This document shows positions 1 to 6,331 of a stretch of DNA of 10,582 bases, in pieces. This DNA is from Comamonadaceae bacterium (lineage in GTDB: Bacteria > Pseudomonadota > Gammaproteobacteria > Burkholderiales > Burkholderiaceae): assembly GCA_947377705.1 (NCBI GenBank), contig CANCGU010000077.1, positions 1-10,582 on the forward strand, given 5' to 3'. The translations under genes and the position numbers were made by a program. The notes under the pieces were generated by a model. It searched no databases. It had not been told where the DNA came from and saw nothing but the letters and a program-made list of their open reading frames with translations. Each line of letters starts with the position of its first letter. Within the stretch, counting starts at the first letter, position 1.

Positions 1-307
1 CGATGGGGCGGCGCTCGTCACGGGTGGCAAACACCACATGCTCTAAGGCATCGCGTGCTTCAGACTCTGCGTCCACAATGATCAAGTCAGGCTGCAACTG
101 ACTGATGCGGTCCGCCAAGAACACATCGGCTGGCAGTGTGGCAATCAAGTTGAAGCCACTTTCCAACAAGCCAATGCGTAAGGCGCGCGAGCGCTCCGCT
201 TGTGAAACAGCGTGGTCGTCACCCGTATCTTGCACATCCAAGTCTGGCGCGACCACGACGATCCTCAAGGCTTCGTGTTTCTTACTTTTTTGAGACTTGC
301 TTTTCAT
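1..307 (-). CDS. Response regulator receiver domain, probable NasT/ANTAR type (N-terminal part)
   Basis: The gene starts at the ATG at 307 and runs off the left edge; 102 codons are visible. After a basic tail (MKSKSQKSKK) comes a receiver-like fold: a hydrophobic strand IVVVAPD (residues 16-22), a helix around ERSRALRIGLLESGF, then PDLIIVDAES, where D79 is the expected phosphoacceptor, and a following helix ending in RDERRPI. This pattern, with the strand-loop-SRALRIGLLESGF layout, resembles NasT-type regulators. In that family a C-terminal ANTAR domain binds nascent RNA hairpins and prevents termination of nitrate/nitrite assimilation operons. The ANTAR half lies outside the window, so this identification is inference. 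An in-frame TAG at 334-332 rules out a longer start, and the ribosome-binding site is weak. It shares the strand of the glyoxalase gene upstream, 62 bp away. Confidence 0.6.
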   Translation of the reverse strand, partial: MKSKSQKSKKHEALRIVVVAPDLDVQDTGDDHAVSQAERSRALRIGLLESGFNLIATLPADVFLADRISQLQPDLIIVDAESEARDALEHVVFATRDERRPI

Positions 308-347
308 GAAGGTGCATCGTGTGGACCTTTTCTACCGAGCAAGTATT

Positions 348-360
348 GGGCCAAAGGCCC
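348..360 (+). terminator. Short GC hairpin followed by a T-rich stretch, possible intrinsic terminator
   Basis: GGGCC-AAA-GGCCC is a perfect 5-bp stem with a 3-nt loop, followed on the plus strand by GTTTTATTTTT up to 371. The T-rich side faces plus-strand transcription, yet no plus-strand gene ends here. For the minus-strand glyoxalase gene the hairpin lies just after the stop but lacks a good U-tract. It could stop antisense transcription or act as a transcript-end hairpin. The stem is short, so confidence is low. Confidence 0.25.
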
Positions 361-369
361 GTTTTATTT

Positions 370-789
370 TTACCAGCTGCCGATGTTGGGCATGTCTACC
401 CACGGCGCTTTCGGCGCCAAGGCCTCACCCTTTTGCAGCAACTCCACCGAGATGTCATCGGGTGAGCGCACAAAGGCCATGCGACCATCGCGGGGCGGGC
501 GAAGAATCGTCACACCATGCGCTTGCAACTTGTCGCAGGTGGCGTAAATGTTGTCCACGGCATAGGCCAAGTGTCCAAAGTTACGGCCACCGGTGTAGAC
601 CTCGGGATCCCAGTTGTAGGTGAGTTCCACTTGCGCGTCTTCATCGCCTTGGGCCGCCAGGTAGACCAGCGTGAAGCGGCCTTGTGGGTACTCGCTGGTG
701 CGAAGCACTGTCAGGCCTAACGCATCGCGGTAGAAACGCAACGACGCTTCAAGGTCGGTGACGCGCACCATGGTGTGCAGGTATTTCAT
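370..789 (-). CDS. gloA: VOC family protein, lactoylglutathione lyase (glyoxalase I)-like
   Basis: A protein of 139 aa, close to the usual size of bacterial glyoxalase I. This enzyme isomerises the glutathione-methylglyoxal hemithioacetal to S-lactoylglutathione in the cytoplasm. The N-terminus [18 protein letters not shown], then [16 protein letters not shown] and SVELLQ, are family motifs. The four expected metal ligands are present as H5, E55, H73 and E116. The loop between the second beta unit and the final SVEL strand is about five residues shorter than in E. coli GloA as I remember it. The C-terminal tail ending in NIGSW is longer, so substrate may differ from methylglyoxal. The ATG at 789 has AAAGG six bases upstream. 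It begins 13 bp after the alkene reductase stop, so co-transcription is likely. It could be a glyoxalase-like dioxygenase, but the ligand set and VELTYNW favour glyoxalase I. Confidence 0.85.
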   Translation of the reverse strand: MKYLHTMVRVTDLEASLRFYRDALGLTVLRTSEYPQGRFTLVYLAAQGDEDAQVELTYNWDPEVYTGGRNFGHLAYAVDNIYATCDKLQAHGVTILRPPRDGRMAFVRSPDDISVELLQKGEALAPKAPWVDMPNIGSW

Positions 790-802
790 GGTGAGCCTTT
801 CT

Positions 803-1885
803 TTAGAGGGGGGGGTAGTCGGTGTAACCGACAGGGCCGGGTGTGTAGAAGGTGCTGGGATTGGGCTCGTTCAGAGCGGCATTCAATTTCAAACGCTCAA
901 CCAAGTCGGGGTTAGAGATGAACATGCGGCCAAACGCGATGGCATCGGCTTTGCCGGATTCAATCGCGTCGATGGCCATTTGACGGTCGTAGCCGTTGTT
1001 GGCGATGTAGGTGCCCTTGAAGGCTTGGCGCGCGGCGGCGTAGTCAAAGCCCGGCAAATCACGCGGACCGCCGGTGGCGCCTTCGATGAAGTGAATGAAG
1101 GCGAGGCCACGCTGGTTGAGTGCTTCGATCAAATACCCAAAGACGGCTTGTGGGTTGCTGTCGGCCAAGTCGTTGAAGGGTGTGAGGGGTGACAAACGAA
1201 TGCCGACACGCCCCGCTCCGATTTCGGCGACACAGGCATCTACCACTTCGAGTGCAAAGCGGCAGCGGTTTTCAATCGAGCCGCCGTAGTCGTCAGTGCG
1301 TTGGTTGGCACCGTCACGGATGAACTGGTCGACCAAGTAGCCGTTGGCCCCATGAATCTCCACACCATCAAAACCAGCGCGCATGGCATTGGCGGCGGCT
1401 TGGCGGAATTGCTGCACCACGTCTTTCACTTCTGCGGCGGTTAAGGCGTGTGGCACGGGCACATCGACTTTGCCGTTGGGTGTGTAGGCCACGACCTTAG
1501 GCTGAATGGCCGATGGGGCCACGGGTTGTGCGCCACCGGTCAGGTCGGGGTGGGTGATGCGGCCCACATGCCAAATTTGCGCGATCATTTTTGAGCCCGC
1601 GTCATGCACCGCTTGGGTGATGGGCTTCCAGCCTTCGACTTGGGCGTCTGAGTAAATGCCGGGCGTGGCCATGTAGCCTTTGCCCACGGGCGAGACTTGT
1701 GTGCCTTCGCTGATGATGAGGCCCGCGCCACTGCGTTGGCGGTAATAGTCCACATTCATGGCGCTGCCAGGCGTGTCGCCATTGGCCTCATCTGCGCGGC
1801 TGCGTGTGAGGGGTGCCATGACAATGCGGTTGGCAACTTCGATGTCACCGATGTGTATGGGTTGGAAAAGCTGAGGAGTTGTCAT
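803..1885 (-). CDS. nemA: Alkene reductase, Old Yellow Enzyme / NemA family (FMN, NADPH)
   Basis: 360 aa, full length for the family. These cytoplasmic flavoenzymes reduce activated C=C bonds (enones, maleimides, nitro compounds) using NAD(P)H. Visible family features are the N-terminal [24 protein letters not shown] with T27 near the flavin, [10 protein letters not shown] (residues 104-113), the active-site segment IHGANGYL with H178 and N181 as substrate-binding pair, [21 protein letters not shown] (187-207), and the C-terminal phosphate-binding [12 protein letters not shown] (318-329). E. coli NemA has His-His at the active-site pair; this protein has His-Asn, as in many OYEs. The ATG at 1885 fits the family N-terminus, although no good Shine-Dalgarno is seen. 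The glyoxalase gene follows 13 bp later, recalling the nemA-gloA pairing of E. coli, but no TetR-type NemR is adjacent. The last codons lie in an 8-base C run. Confidence 0.9.
   Translation of the reverse strand: MTTPQLFQPIHIGDIEVANRIVMAPLTRSRADEANGDTPGSAMNVDYYRQRSGAGLIISEGTQVSPVGKGYMATPGIYSDAQVEGWKPITQAVHDAGSKMIAQIWHVGRITHPDLTGGAQPVAPSAIQPKVVAYTPNGKVDVPVPHALTAAEVKDVVQQFRQAAANAMRAGFDGVEIHGANGYLVDQFIRDGANQRTDDYGGSIENRCRFALEVVDACVAEIGAGRVGIRLSPLTPFNDLADSNPQAVFGYLIEALNQRGLAFIHFIEGATGGPRDLPGFDYAAARQAFKGTYIANNGYDRQMAIDAIESGKADAIAFGRMFISNPDLVERLKLNAALNEPNPSTFYTPGPVGYTDYPPL
808..815 (-). repeat. C8 homopolymer at the 3' end of the alkene reductase gene
   Basis: Eight G on the plus strand, C8 in the coding strand, four codons before the stop (codons for Y-P-P-L-stop). 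Loss of one C would remove the stop and read in frame into the glyoxalase start codon; gain of one C would end in a TGA overlapping that ATG. Confidence 0.9.
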
Positions 1886-2024
1886 GTGATTTCTAAAGGT
1901 CGTGAAGGCGTAAAAAATTTCAGAGAGGGTAGCAACTGCTATGTATGCCTTTACTAAATGAGGCGTATTGTTCTTTTTTCAAGCTACGAGTTTTGTAGTT
2001 CCGCTAATATGGCCCGATCAATCG

Positions 2025-2029
2025 AAGGA
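2025..2029 (+). promoter_or_regulatory. Ribosome-binding site that fixes the SRPBCC gene start at 2036
   Basis: AAGGA lies six bases before the ATG at 2036. The open frame extends upstream to 1958, but that extension has no ribosome-binding site and would bury the signal peptide. A TAATAT box at 2005-2010 could be a -10 element, but I see no convincing -35. Confidence 0.75.
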
Positions 2030-2035
2030 CATTCA

Positions 2036-2584
2036 ATGAAGCAGCGCTGGTGTGCGTGGATGGTAGTGTGTGCCTGTGCAACGGCCATGGCGGCAGATGA
2101 CTACAAAATCAAAGTGGATGTGACGCAGCAAGGCAATGTGTTTCATACCCAAGCCAGTTTTCATTTGCCTTTGACCGTGTGCCAGTCCTACCGTTATCTC
2201 ACGGACTACGACGCTGCGACCAACATTCCCGGTGTGGTGGCGTCCACCACCACGCGCATGGACGCTCGCAAGGCGCGCGTGGAGCGTTTGTTGGAGGAGC
2301 GCATTTTGCTTTTCCCCATCAAGATGCGCATGGTGTTGGAGGTGACGGAGCTGCCTAATCAAGGAACAGATTTTGTGCAAATCAGTGGTGAGGCCAAATC
2401 GTACAAAGGGGCATGGCGTCTAGAGCCAGAGGGGGGTGGCACGTTGTTCAAGTACCGCACCGAGTCTGAGCCTGATTCATTTTTACCCAAGGCAGTTGTT
2501 GAATATTTCATCAAGAACCGGCTGAGCAGCAGCTTTGAAGTCATCGCCAAGCTTGGGGCTGAGCGTCTTAAACAGCCTTGTTGA
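2036..2584 (+). CDS. Exported SRPBCC (START/polyketide cyclase-like) family protein
   Basis: 182 aa from the ATG at 2036. The N-terminus [19 protein letters not shown] is a classic Sec signal peptide with probable cleavage at AMA/ADD, so the mature protein should be periplasmic. The rest reads like the SRPBCC helix-grip fold: an opening beta strand ([23 protein letters not shown]), a central run of strands ([40 protein letters not shown]), and a long C-terminal helix ([30 protein letters not shown]). Proteins of this fold bind hydrophobic ligands such as lipids or quinones; the ligand here is unknown and no catalytic residue can be named. The gene is divergent from the alkene reductase across about 150 bp. 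Its 3' end overlaps the oppositely oriented isomerase gene by 17 bp. Confidence 0.8.
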   Translation: MKQRWCAWMVVCACATAMAADDYKIKVDVTQQGNVFHTQASFHLPLTVCQSYRYLTDYDAATNIPGVVASTTTRMDARKARVERLLEERILLFPIKMRMVLEVTELPNQGTDFVQISGEAKSYKGAWRLEPEGGGTLFKYRTESEPDSFLPKAVVEYFIKNRLSSSFEVIAKLGAERLKQPC

Positions 2585-3362
2585 GCCACCCCAGGCCTGC
2601 GCGTGTGCCATGGGCTGGGCGGTATTCACAGCCCATCCAACCTTGCCAGCCACATGCGGCTGAAACTTCATCAATCACGTCAAACACATGCCTGTCGTTG
2701 AGCTCGCCTGTGTTGGGCTCATGGCGCAAAGGCACGCCCGCAATTTGAAAATGCCCCACGCGCCCCGTGGGTAAGTATTGACGAATTTTGGTCGTCACAT
2801 CGCCTTCCATGATTTGGCAGTGGTAGAGGTCCATCTGCACTTTCAAATTAGAGGCGCCAATTTGCGTCACGATGTCATGGGCTTGGCTTTGGTAATTCAG
2901 AAAATAACCAGGCATGTCGCGCGTGTTGATGGGTTCAATCAGCACGTCACGGCCTGCGGGAAGCGCTTGCTCAGCGGCCCAGGCGACATTGCGTTGGTAT
3001 GTGTCTTTTAACGATTCCGGTGTTGTGTGGCCGGGGGCGCGTCCCGCCATGACATGGATGCGCGGGCAGTTCAGCAATTCTGCATATGCCAAGGCGTGCA
3101 AGAAGTTGGATTTGAACTCGTTTTCTCGATCCGCAATGCAAGCCAGTCCTCGTTCGCCGGCCTCCCAATCGCCGGGTGGTGCATTGAAGAGAACTTGGGT
3201 CAAACCGTTGTCGTCTAATCGCTGGCGTAGTTCCTTGGCCTCGAAGGCATAAGGAAAGAGAAACTCTACCGCTTTAAACCCATCTTGGGCAGCAGCTGTG
3301 AAACGTTCAAGAAACGCATGCTCGTGGTAGAGCATGCTGAGGTTGGCGGCAAAGCGTGGCAT
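2568..3362 (-). CDS. hyi: Hydroxypyruvate isomerase family TIM-barrel protein (Hyi/OtnI-like)
   Basis: 264 aa, normal for the family, which belongs to the AP-endonuclease-2/xylose-isomerase-like TIM barrels. Hyi interconverts hydroxypyruvate and tartronate semialdehyde in glyoxylate/glycerate metabolism; the sister OtnI acts on 2-oxo-tetronate. Characteristic pieces are [11 protein letters not shown] at the start, [11 protein letters not shown], the NAPPGDW loop (60-66) and IHVMAGR (102-108). Probable metal/catalytic residues are E143 in LIEPIN, D178 and H181 in MDLYHCQ, Q206 in HFQIAG and E246 in GCEYRP. The ATG at 3362 matches the family start although no strong ribosome-binding site precedes it. 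No glyoxylate carboligase or tartronate semialdehyde reductase gene is nearby, so the exact sugar-acid substrate is open. It ends inside the 3' end of the SRPBCC gene. Confidence 0.87.
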   Translation of the reverse strand: MPRFAANLSMLYHEHAFLERFTAAAQDGFKAVEFLFPYAFEAKELRQRLDDNGLTQVLFNAPPGDWEAGERGLACIADRENEFKSNFLHALAYAELLNCPRIHVMAGRAPGHTTPESLKDTYQRNVAWAAEQALPAGRDVLIEPINTRDMPGYFLNYQSQAHDIVTQIGASNLKVQMDLYHCQIMEGDVTTKIRQYLPTGRVGHFQIAGVPLRHEPNTGELNDRHVFDVIDEVSAACGWQGWMGCEYRPAHGTRAGLGWLNKAV

Positions 3363-3410
3363 AGGCAGAGTTTAATGAATGGGCTGTGCGGTTTTTCTTG
3401 ATGTGTCGCA

Positions 3411-3437
3411 TAGACATCCTTTGTGCAAAACGATAAA
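3411..3437 (+). promoter_or_regulatory. Candidate sigma70-type promoter for the ATPase transcript
   Basis: TAGACA (3411-3416, five of six matches to TTGACA) and GATAAA (3432-3437, four of six matches to TATAAT) are separated by 15 bp, shorter than the ideal 17. They lie in the 106-bp gap between the divergent isomerase and ATPase genes, about 30 bp before the ATPase start. This is only a pattern match. Confidence 0.2.
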
Positions 3438-3468
3438 TTGAGCCGATGGCAATCTTTGAAAGAATGAT

Positions 3469-6009
3469 TTGAATTTCACAACGACCACACCATCATTTAC
3501 AGGCCTCACAACTGAGCAAGCGGCTGAGCAACTCTTCCGTGATGGGGCCAATGCGCTAGATGCGGCACAGCGCCGCACGGTATGGGCTCGGCTCTGGGCG
3601 ATGTTGATGGAGCCCATGTTTGCATTGCTGGTGTTGGCTGCTTCGTTGTATTTGGTGCTGGGTGATTTGACTGAAGGCCTCACGCTGTTTGTCTTTGTGT
3701 TGGCGGTGTTGGCTTTGACCTTTTATCAAGAGGGAAAGTCAGAGGCCGCCATTGATGCGTTGCGGCAACTGAGCCAGCCTTTCGCCCAAGTCATGCGTGA
3801 TGGTGAACGCACCAGTGTGCCTTCGCGTGAGGTGGTGGTGGGCGACGTGTTGTTCATCGCCGAGGGCGACCGTATTGCGGCCGACGCCTGGGTGTTGCAC
3901 GCGGACCAATTGCAAGTAGATGAGTCTTTGTTGACGGGTGAGTCGTTGGCTGTGACTAAGGTGGGCGAGGCTTTCGATGAAGCTTTGGCGCGCACCCAAC
4001 AGCCGGGGGGGGATGAGTTGGCGGCTGTCTTCGGCGGCACTTTTGTGGTTCGTGGCCAGGGGGTGGTGCGTGTCACCGCCACGGGCATGCGCAGTCAGAT
4101 GGGGCGCATTGGCGCGTCCTTGAACCAAATCGAAACGGCACTGACGCCGCTGCAAAAGCAAACCGCCCAGTTGGTGAAGGTGTTGGCGTGGATCACGTTT
4201 GGCTTGTGCGTCCTGATGATCTTGACCTTGGGCCTTCGCAGCGGTGCATGGTTGCCTGCGCTGTTGTCGGGGATTGCTTTGGCCATGGCCATCTTGCCCG
4301 AAGAGTATCCGGTGGTGATGGCCATCTTTCCGGCCTTGGGCGCACATCGTTTGGCGCAGGAAGGGGTGTTGACGCGGCATATCAACGCGATTGAAACTTT
4401 GGGCGCAACCACGGTGTTGTGCACAGACAAAACGGGTACCTTGACTGAAAACCGCATGAAAGTTGCGGCCTTGGCGGTGGGGGCGGCCTCTGCGCCACGC
4501 CTGTTCAAAATCAATGGTGAATCGTTGCCGGACGACTTCCATGGCTTGGTCGAACACGCCATTTTGGCGAGTGCGCCTGAGCCTTTTGACCCAATGGAAA
4601 TTGCCTTTCATGCGCTGGGGCAAACGTGGCTGAGCGACTCTGAACATTTGCATCCCGATTGGGCGTTGGTGCAAACCTACGCCTTGAGCCCCGCTTTGCG
4701 CGCCATGTCACATGTGTGGCGTGCCAGTGAAGATGCGGCGCACATCGTGTCTGCCAAGGGGGCGCCAGAGGCGGTGATGGATTTGTGTCATCTTTCACCC
4801 GCGTTGCAAGCGCAATGGGGCGAGGTGGTGCATGCGATGGCCTCGGATGGTTTGCGCGTGTTGGCGGTGGCGCAGGGACGCTTTGTCGGCGACGCGTGGC
4901 CCAGCTCTGCGCATGGCTTTGATTTTGAGTGGCTAGGTCTGATCGGTTTGAGCGATCCCTTGCGCGCTGAAATTCCGCAAGCGATTGCCGACTGTCACTC
5001 GGCCAGCATCAAAGTCATCATGATCACGGGGGACTATCCGCAAACTGCGCGCGTCATCGCCAACCAAGCGGGTCTGCATGACGGTGTCACCTTGACGGGG
5101 GACGCGATTGACGCGATGTCGGACGAGGCACTGAGTACGCACCTCAAAACTGTGAGCGTGTGTGCCCGCATTTCGCCGCATCAAAAGCTGCGCATCGTGC
5201 AAGCGCTCAAACGCAATGGCGAGGTGGTGGCGATGACGGGGGATGGTGTGAACGATGCGCCTGCCTTGCGAGCCGCCCATGTGGGCATCGCCATGGGCGA
5301 ACGTGGCACAGATGTGGCGCGCGAAGCCTCGTCGCTGGTGTTGGTGGATGACAACTTTGCCTCCATTGTCAAAGGCATTCGCTTGGGGCGTCGGATTTTT
5401 GGGAACCTTCAAAAATCGATGGCGTATATTTTTGCCATTCACATTCCCATCGCTGGCTTGGCCCTGGTGCCCATGATGTTTGCGCTGCCACCTTTGCTGA
5501 TGCCTTTGCACATTGCGCTGTTGGAGTTGGTGGTCGACCCCTCGTGTTCCATCGCCTTTGAAAACGAACCTGCCGAACCCCATGTGATGCAACGTCCACC
5601 GCGTGACACTTTGGCGCCTATTTTTGGATTTCAGCAGATGTTGGCGTCCTTCTTTCAAGGCCTGTGTGTGTTGGCAGCGACGGGGGCGGCTTACTGGCAA
5701 GCCTTGGCTTTGTCGGCGGAAATACAGCGTGCGATGGTGCTCGTGACTTTGGTTGCCGCCAACGCCATGTTGATTTTTGTCAACCGAGCGCGCAACGCTG
5801 TGGCTCTGTGGGTTATGGCGGGCGCGATGAGTTTGGTGTTGCTGGGGGTGTATGTGCCATGGTTGGCCGCACCGCTTAATTTGGCACCGCTGGATGTGTC
5901 ACAGGTGATGACCGCTTTGGGCTTGGGTGTCGCCAGCATCTTGGGCGCATGGTTTTTTTTGAATTTGCTTAGGTATGATGGGCCATTCAAAGGAGCTGAG
6001 CATGGCTGA
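3469..6009 (+). CDS. Cation-translocating P-type ATPase (P2-like, HAD-IC family), ion not assigned
   Basis: 846 aa integral membrane pump. The actuator domain carries DESLLTGES (151-159), the phosphorylation site is CTDKTGTLT with D320, the nucleotide domain has KGAPE (430-434), and the hinge has MITGD (518-522) and TGDGVNDAPAL (590-600). About ten membrane segments can be drawn: two near 48-86, two near 235-290 flanking PEEYP (277-281), and six from 655 to 833. There is no N-terminal heavy-metal domain and no CPC motif, so it is not a P1B metal pump. PEEYP in TM4 and LLELVVDPS in TM6 (E686, D690) replace the usual SERCA-like ion residues, and TM5 lacks N-x-x-E, so calcium cannot be assumed. 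The start is a TTG at 3469: an in-frame stop lies at 3457 and the next Met, residue 45, is too far in. GAAAGAA at 3458-3464 is a weak ribosome-binding site. The stop overlaps the bactofilin start by 8 bp. Confidence 0.9.
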   Translation: MNFTTTTPSFTGLTTEQAAEQLFRDGANALDAAQRRTVWARLWAMLMEPMFALLVLAASLYLVLGDLTEGLTLFVFVLAVLALTFYQEGKSEAAIDALRQLSQPFAQVMRDGERTSVPSREVVVGDVLFIAEGDRIAADAWVLHADQLQVDESLLTGESLAVTKVGEAFDEALARTQQPGGDELAAVFGGTFVVRGQGVVRVTATGMRSQMGRIGASLNQIETALTPLQKQTAQLVKVLAWITFGLCVLMILTLGLRSGAWLPALLSGIALAMAILPEEYPVVMAIFPALGAHRLAQEGVLTRHINAIETLGATTVLCTDKTGTLTENRMKVAALAVGAASAPRLFKINGESLPDDFHGLVEHAILASAPEPFDPMEIAFHALGQTWLSDSEHLHPDWALVQTYALSPALRAMSHVWRASEDAAHIVSAKGAPEAVMDLCHLSPALQAQWGEVVHAMASDGLRVLAVAQGRFVGDAWPSSAHGFDFEWLGLIGLSDPLRAEIPQAIADCHSASIKVIMITGDYPQTARVIANQAGLHDGVTLTGDAIDAMSDEALSTHLKTVSVCARISPHQKLRIVQALKRNGEVVAMTGDGVNDAPALRAAHVGIAMGERGTDVAREASSLVLVDDNFASIVKGIRLGRRIFGNLQKSMAYIFAIHIPIAGLALVPMMFALPPLLMPLHIALLELVVDPSCSIAFENEPAEPHVMQRPPRDTLAPIFGFQQMLASFFQGLCVLAATGAAYWQALALSAEIQRAMVLVTLVAANAMLIFVNRARNAVALWVMAGAMSLVLLGVYVPWLAAPLNLAPLDVSQVMTALGLGVASILGAWFFLNLLRYDGPFKGAEHG
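4005..4012 (+). repeat. G8 homopolymer inside the P-type ATPase gene
   Basis: Eight G encode part of Q-P-G-G-D at residues 178-182, just after the TGES region. Gain of one G would give an immediate TGA. Loss of one G would shift the frame into unrelated codons. Confidence 0.9.
5953..5960 (+). repeat. T8 homopolymer near the 3' end of the P-type ATPase gene
   Basis: Eight T encode W-F-F-L at residues 828-831 in the last membrane segment. A one-base loss gives TGA at once; a one-base gain gives TAG a few codons later. Both remove only the C-terminal tail and end translation before the bactofilin start. Confidence 0.9.
5989..5995 (+). promoter_or_regulatory. Strong ribosome-binding site for the bactofilin gene, inside the ATPase 3' end
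   Basis: AAAGGAG sits six bases before the ATG at 6002 and decides this start over an upstream in-frame ATG at 5975. It lies within the last codons of the ATPase gene, so ribosomes finishing the pump can feed directly into bactofilin translation. Confidence 0.85.
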
Positions 6010-6331
6010 TATCAATCCAACTAACAATAACCTCGTCATCGGCGAGGGCGTCACTTTCAAAGGTTCTATCTCTGCGCCTGGCAAAGCGGTGATCAATGGC
6101 AATGTGACCGGTGAGTTGACCGCTGACGATTTGTTGATTGGCACCAAAGGGCAAGTCACGGGCACCGTGCGTGCACGCGAAATTGATGTGCATGGCGAAC
6201 TCAACGAAGACATCGTCTGCAAAGACCATCTGTTGATTCACAGCACAGGCAAAGTGTCTGGCACCTTGGAATACCACGAATTGGAAATTCAACGTGGCGG
6301 TAAGTTCAAAGGCAATATGAACCAAAAATGA
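6002..6331 (+). CDS. Bactofilin (polymer-forming cytoskeletal protein)
   Basis: 109 aa from the ATG at 6002. The sequence is almost wholly a short right-handed beta-helix of the bactofilin (DUF583) type, with repeating glycine-turn strands: LVIGEGVTFKGSI, GKAVINGNVTGEL, DLLIGTKGQVTGTV, REIDVHGELNEDI, LLIHSTGKVSGTL and LEIQRGGKFKGNM. Bactofilins self-assemble without nucleotide into filaments, often under the inner membrane, and can scaffold peptidoglycan enzymes or set cell shape. The N-terminal tail before the helix is only about ten polar residues (MADINPTNNN) and the C-terminal tail is nearly absent, so this is a minimal member. It overlaps the ATPase stop by 8 bp (ATGGCTGA) and its own stop overlaps the azlC start in ATGA. 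Close coupling suggests co-expression, although no direct functional link between pump, bactofilin and AzlCD is known to me. Confidence 0.9.
   Translation: MADINPTNNNLVIGEGVTFKGSISAPGKAVINGNVTGELTADDLLIGTKGQVTGTVRAREIDVHGELNEDIVCKDHLLIHSTGKVSGTLEYHELEIQRGGKFKGNMNQK

Noticed and set aside
1958..2035. A 26-residue N-terminal extension of the SRPBCC protein
   Set aside because: It has no ribosome-binding site and would bury a textbook signal peptide that starts at 2036 behind AAGGA.
2557..2577. GGCTG...CAGCC inverted repeat over the convergent stops as a bidirectional terminator
   Set aside because: Stem of only five pairs, loop of 11, and no U-tract on either side.
3739..4674. A 311-aa open frame on the minus strand inside the ATPase gene
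   Set aside because: Composition is dominated by Arg, Gln and His with no domain signal, as expected for the shadow of a GC-rich gene. The plus-strand frame has complete ATPase motifs throughout.
4933..5700. A 255-aa minus-strand open frame in the ATPase 3' half
   Set aside because: Same reason: a His/Gln/Arg-rich shadow frame opposite conserved ATPase motifs including GDGVNDAP.
5975..6001. A nine-residue longer bactofilin start
   Set aside because: The AAAGGAG site is positioned for the ATG at 6002, and the extension would place that site inside the coding sequence.
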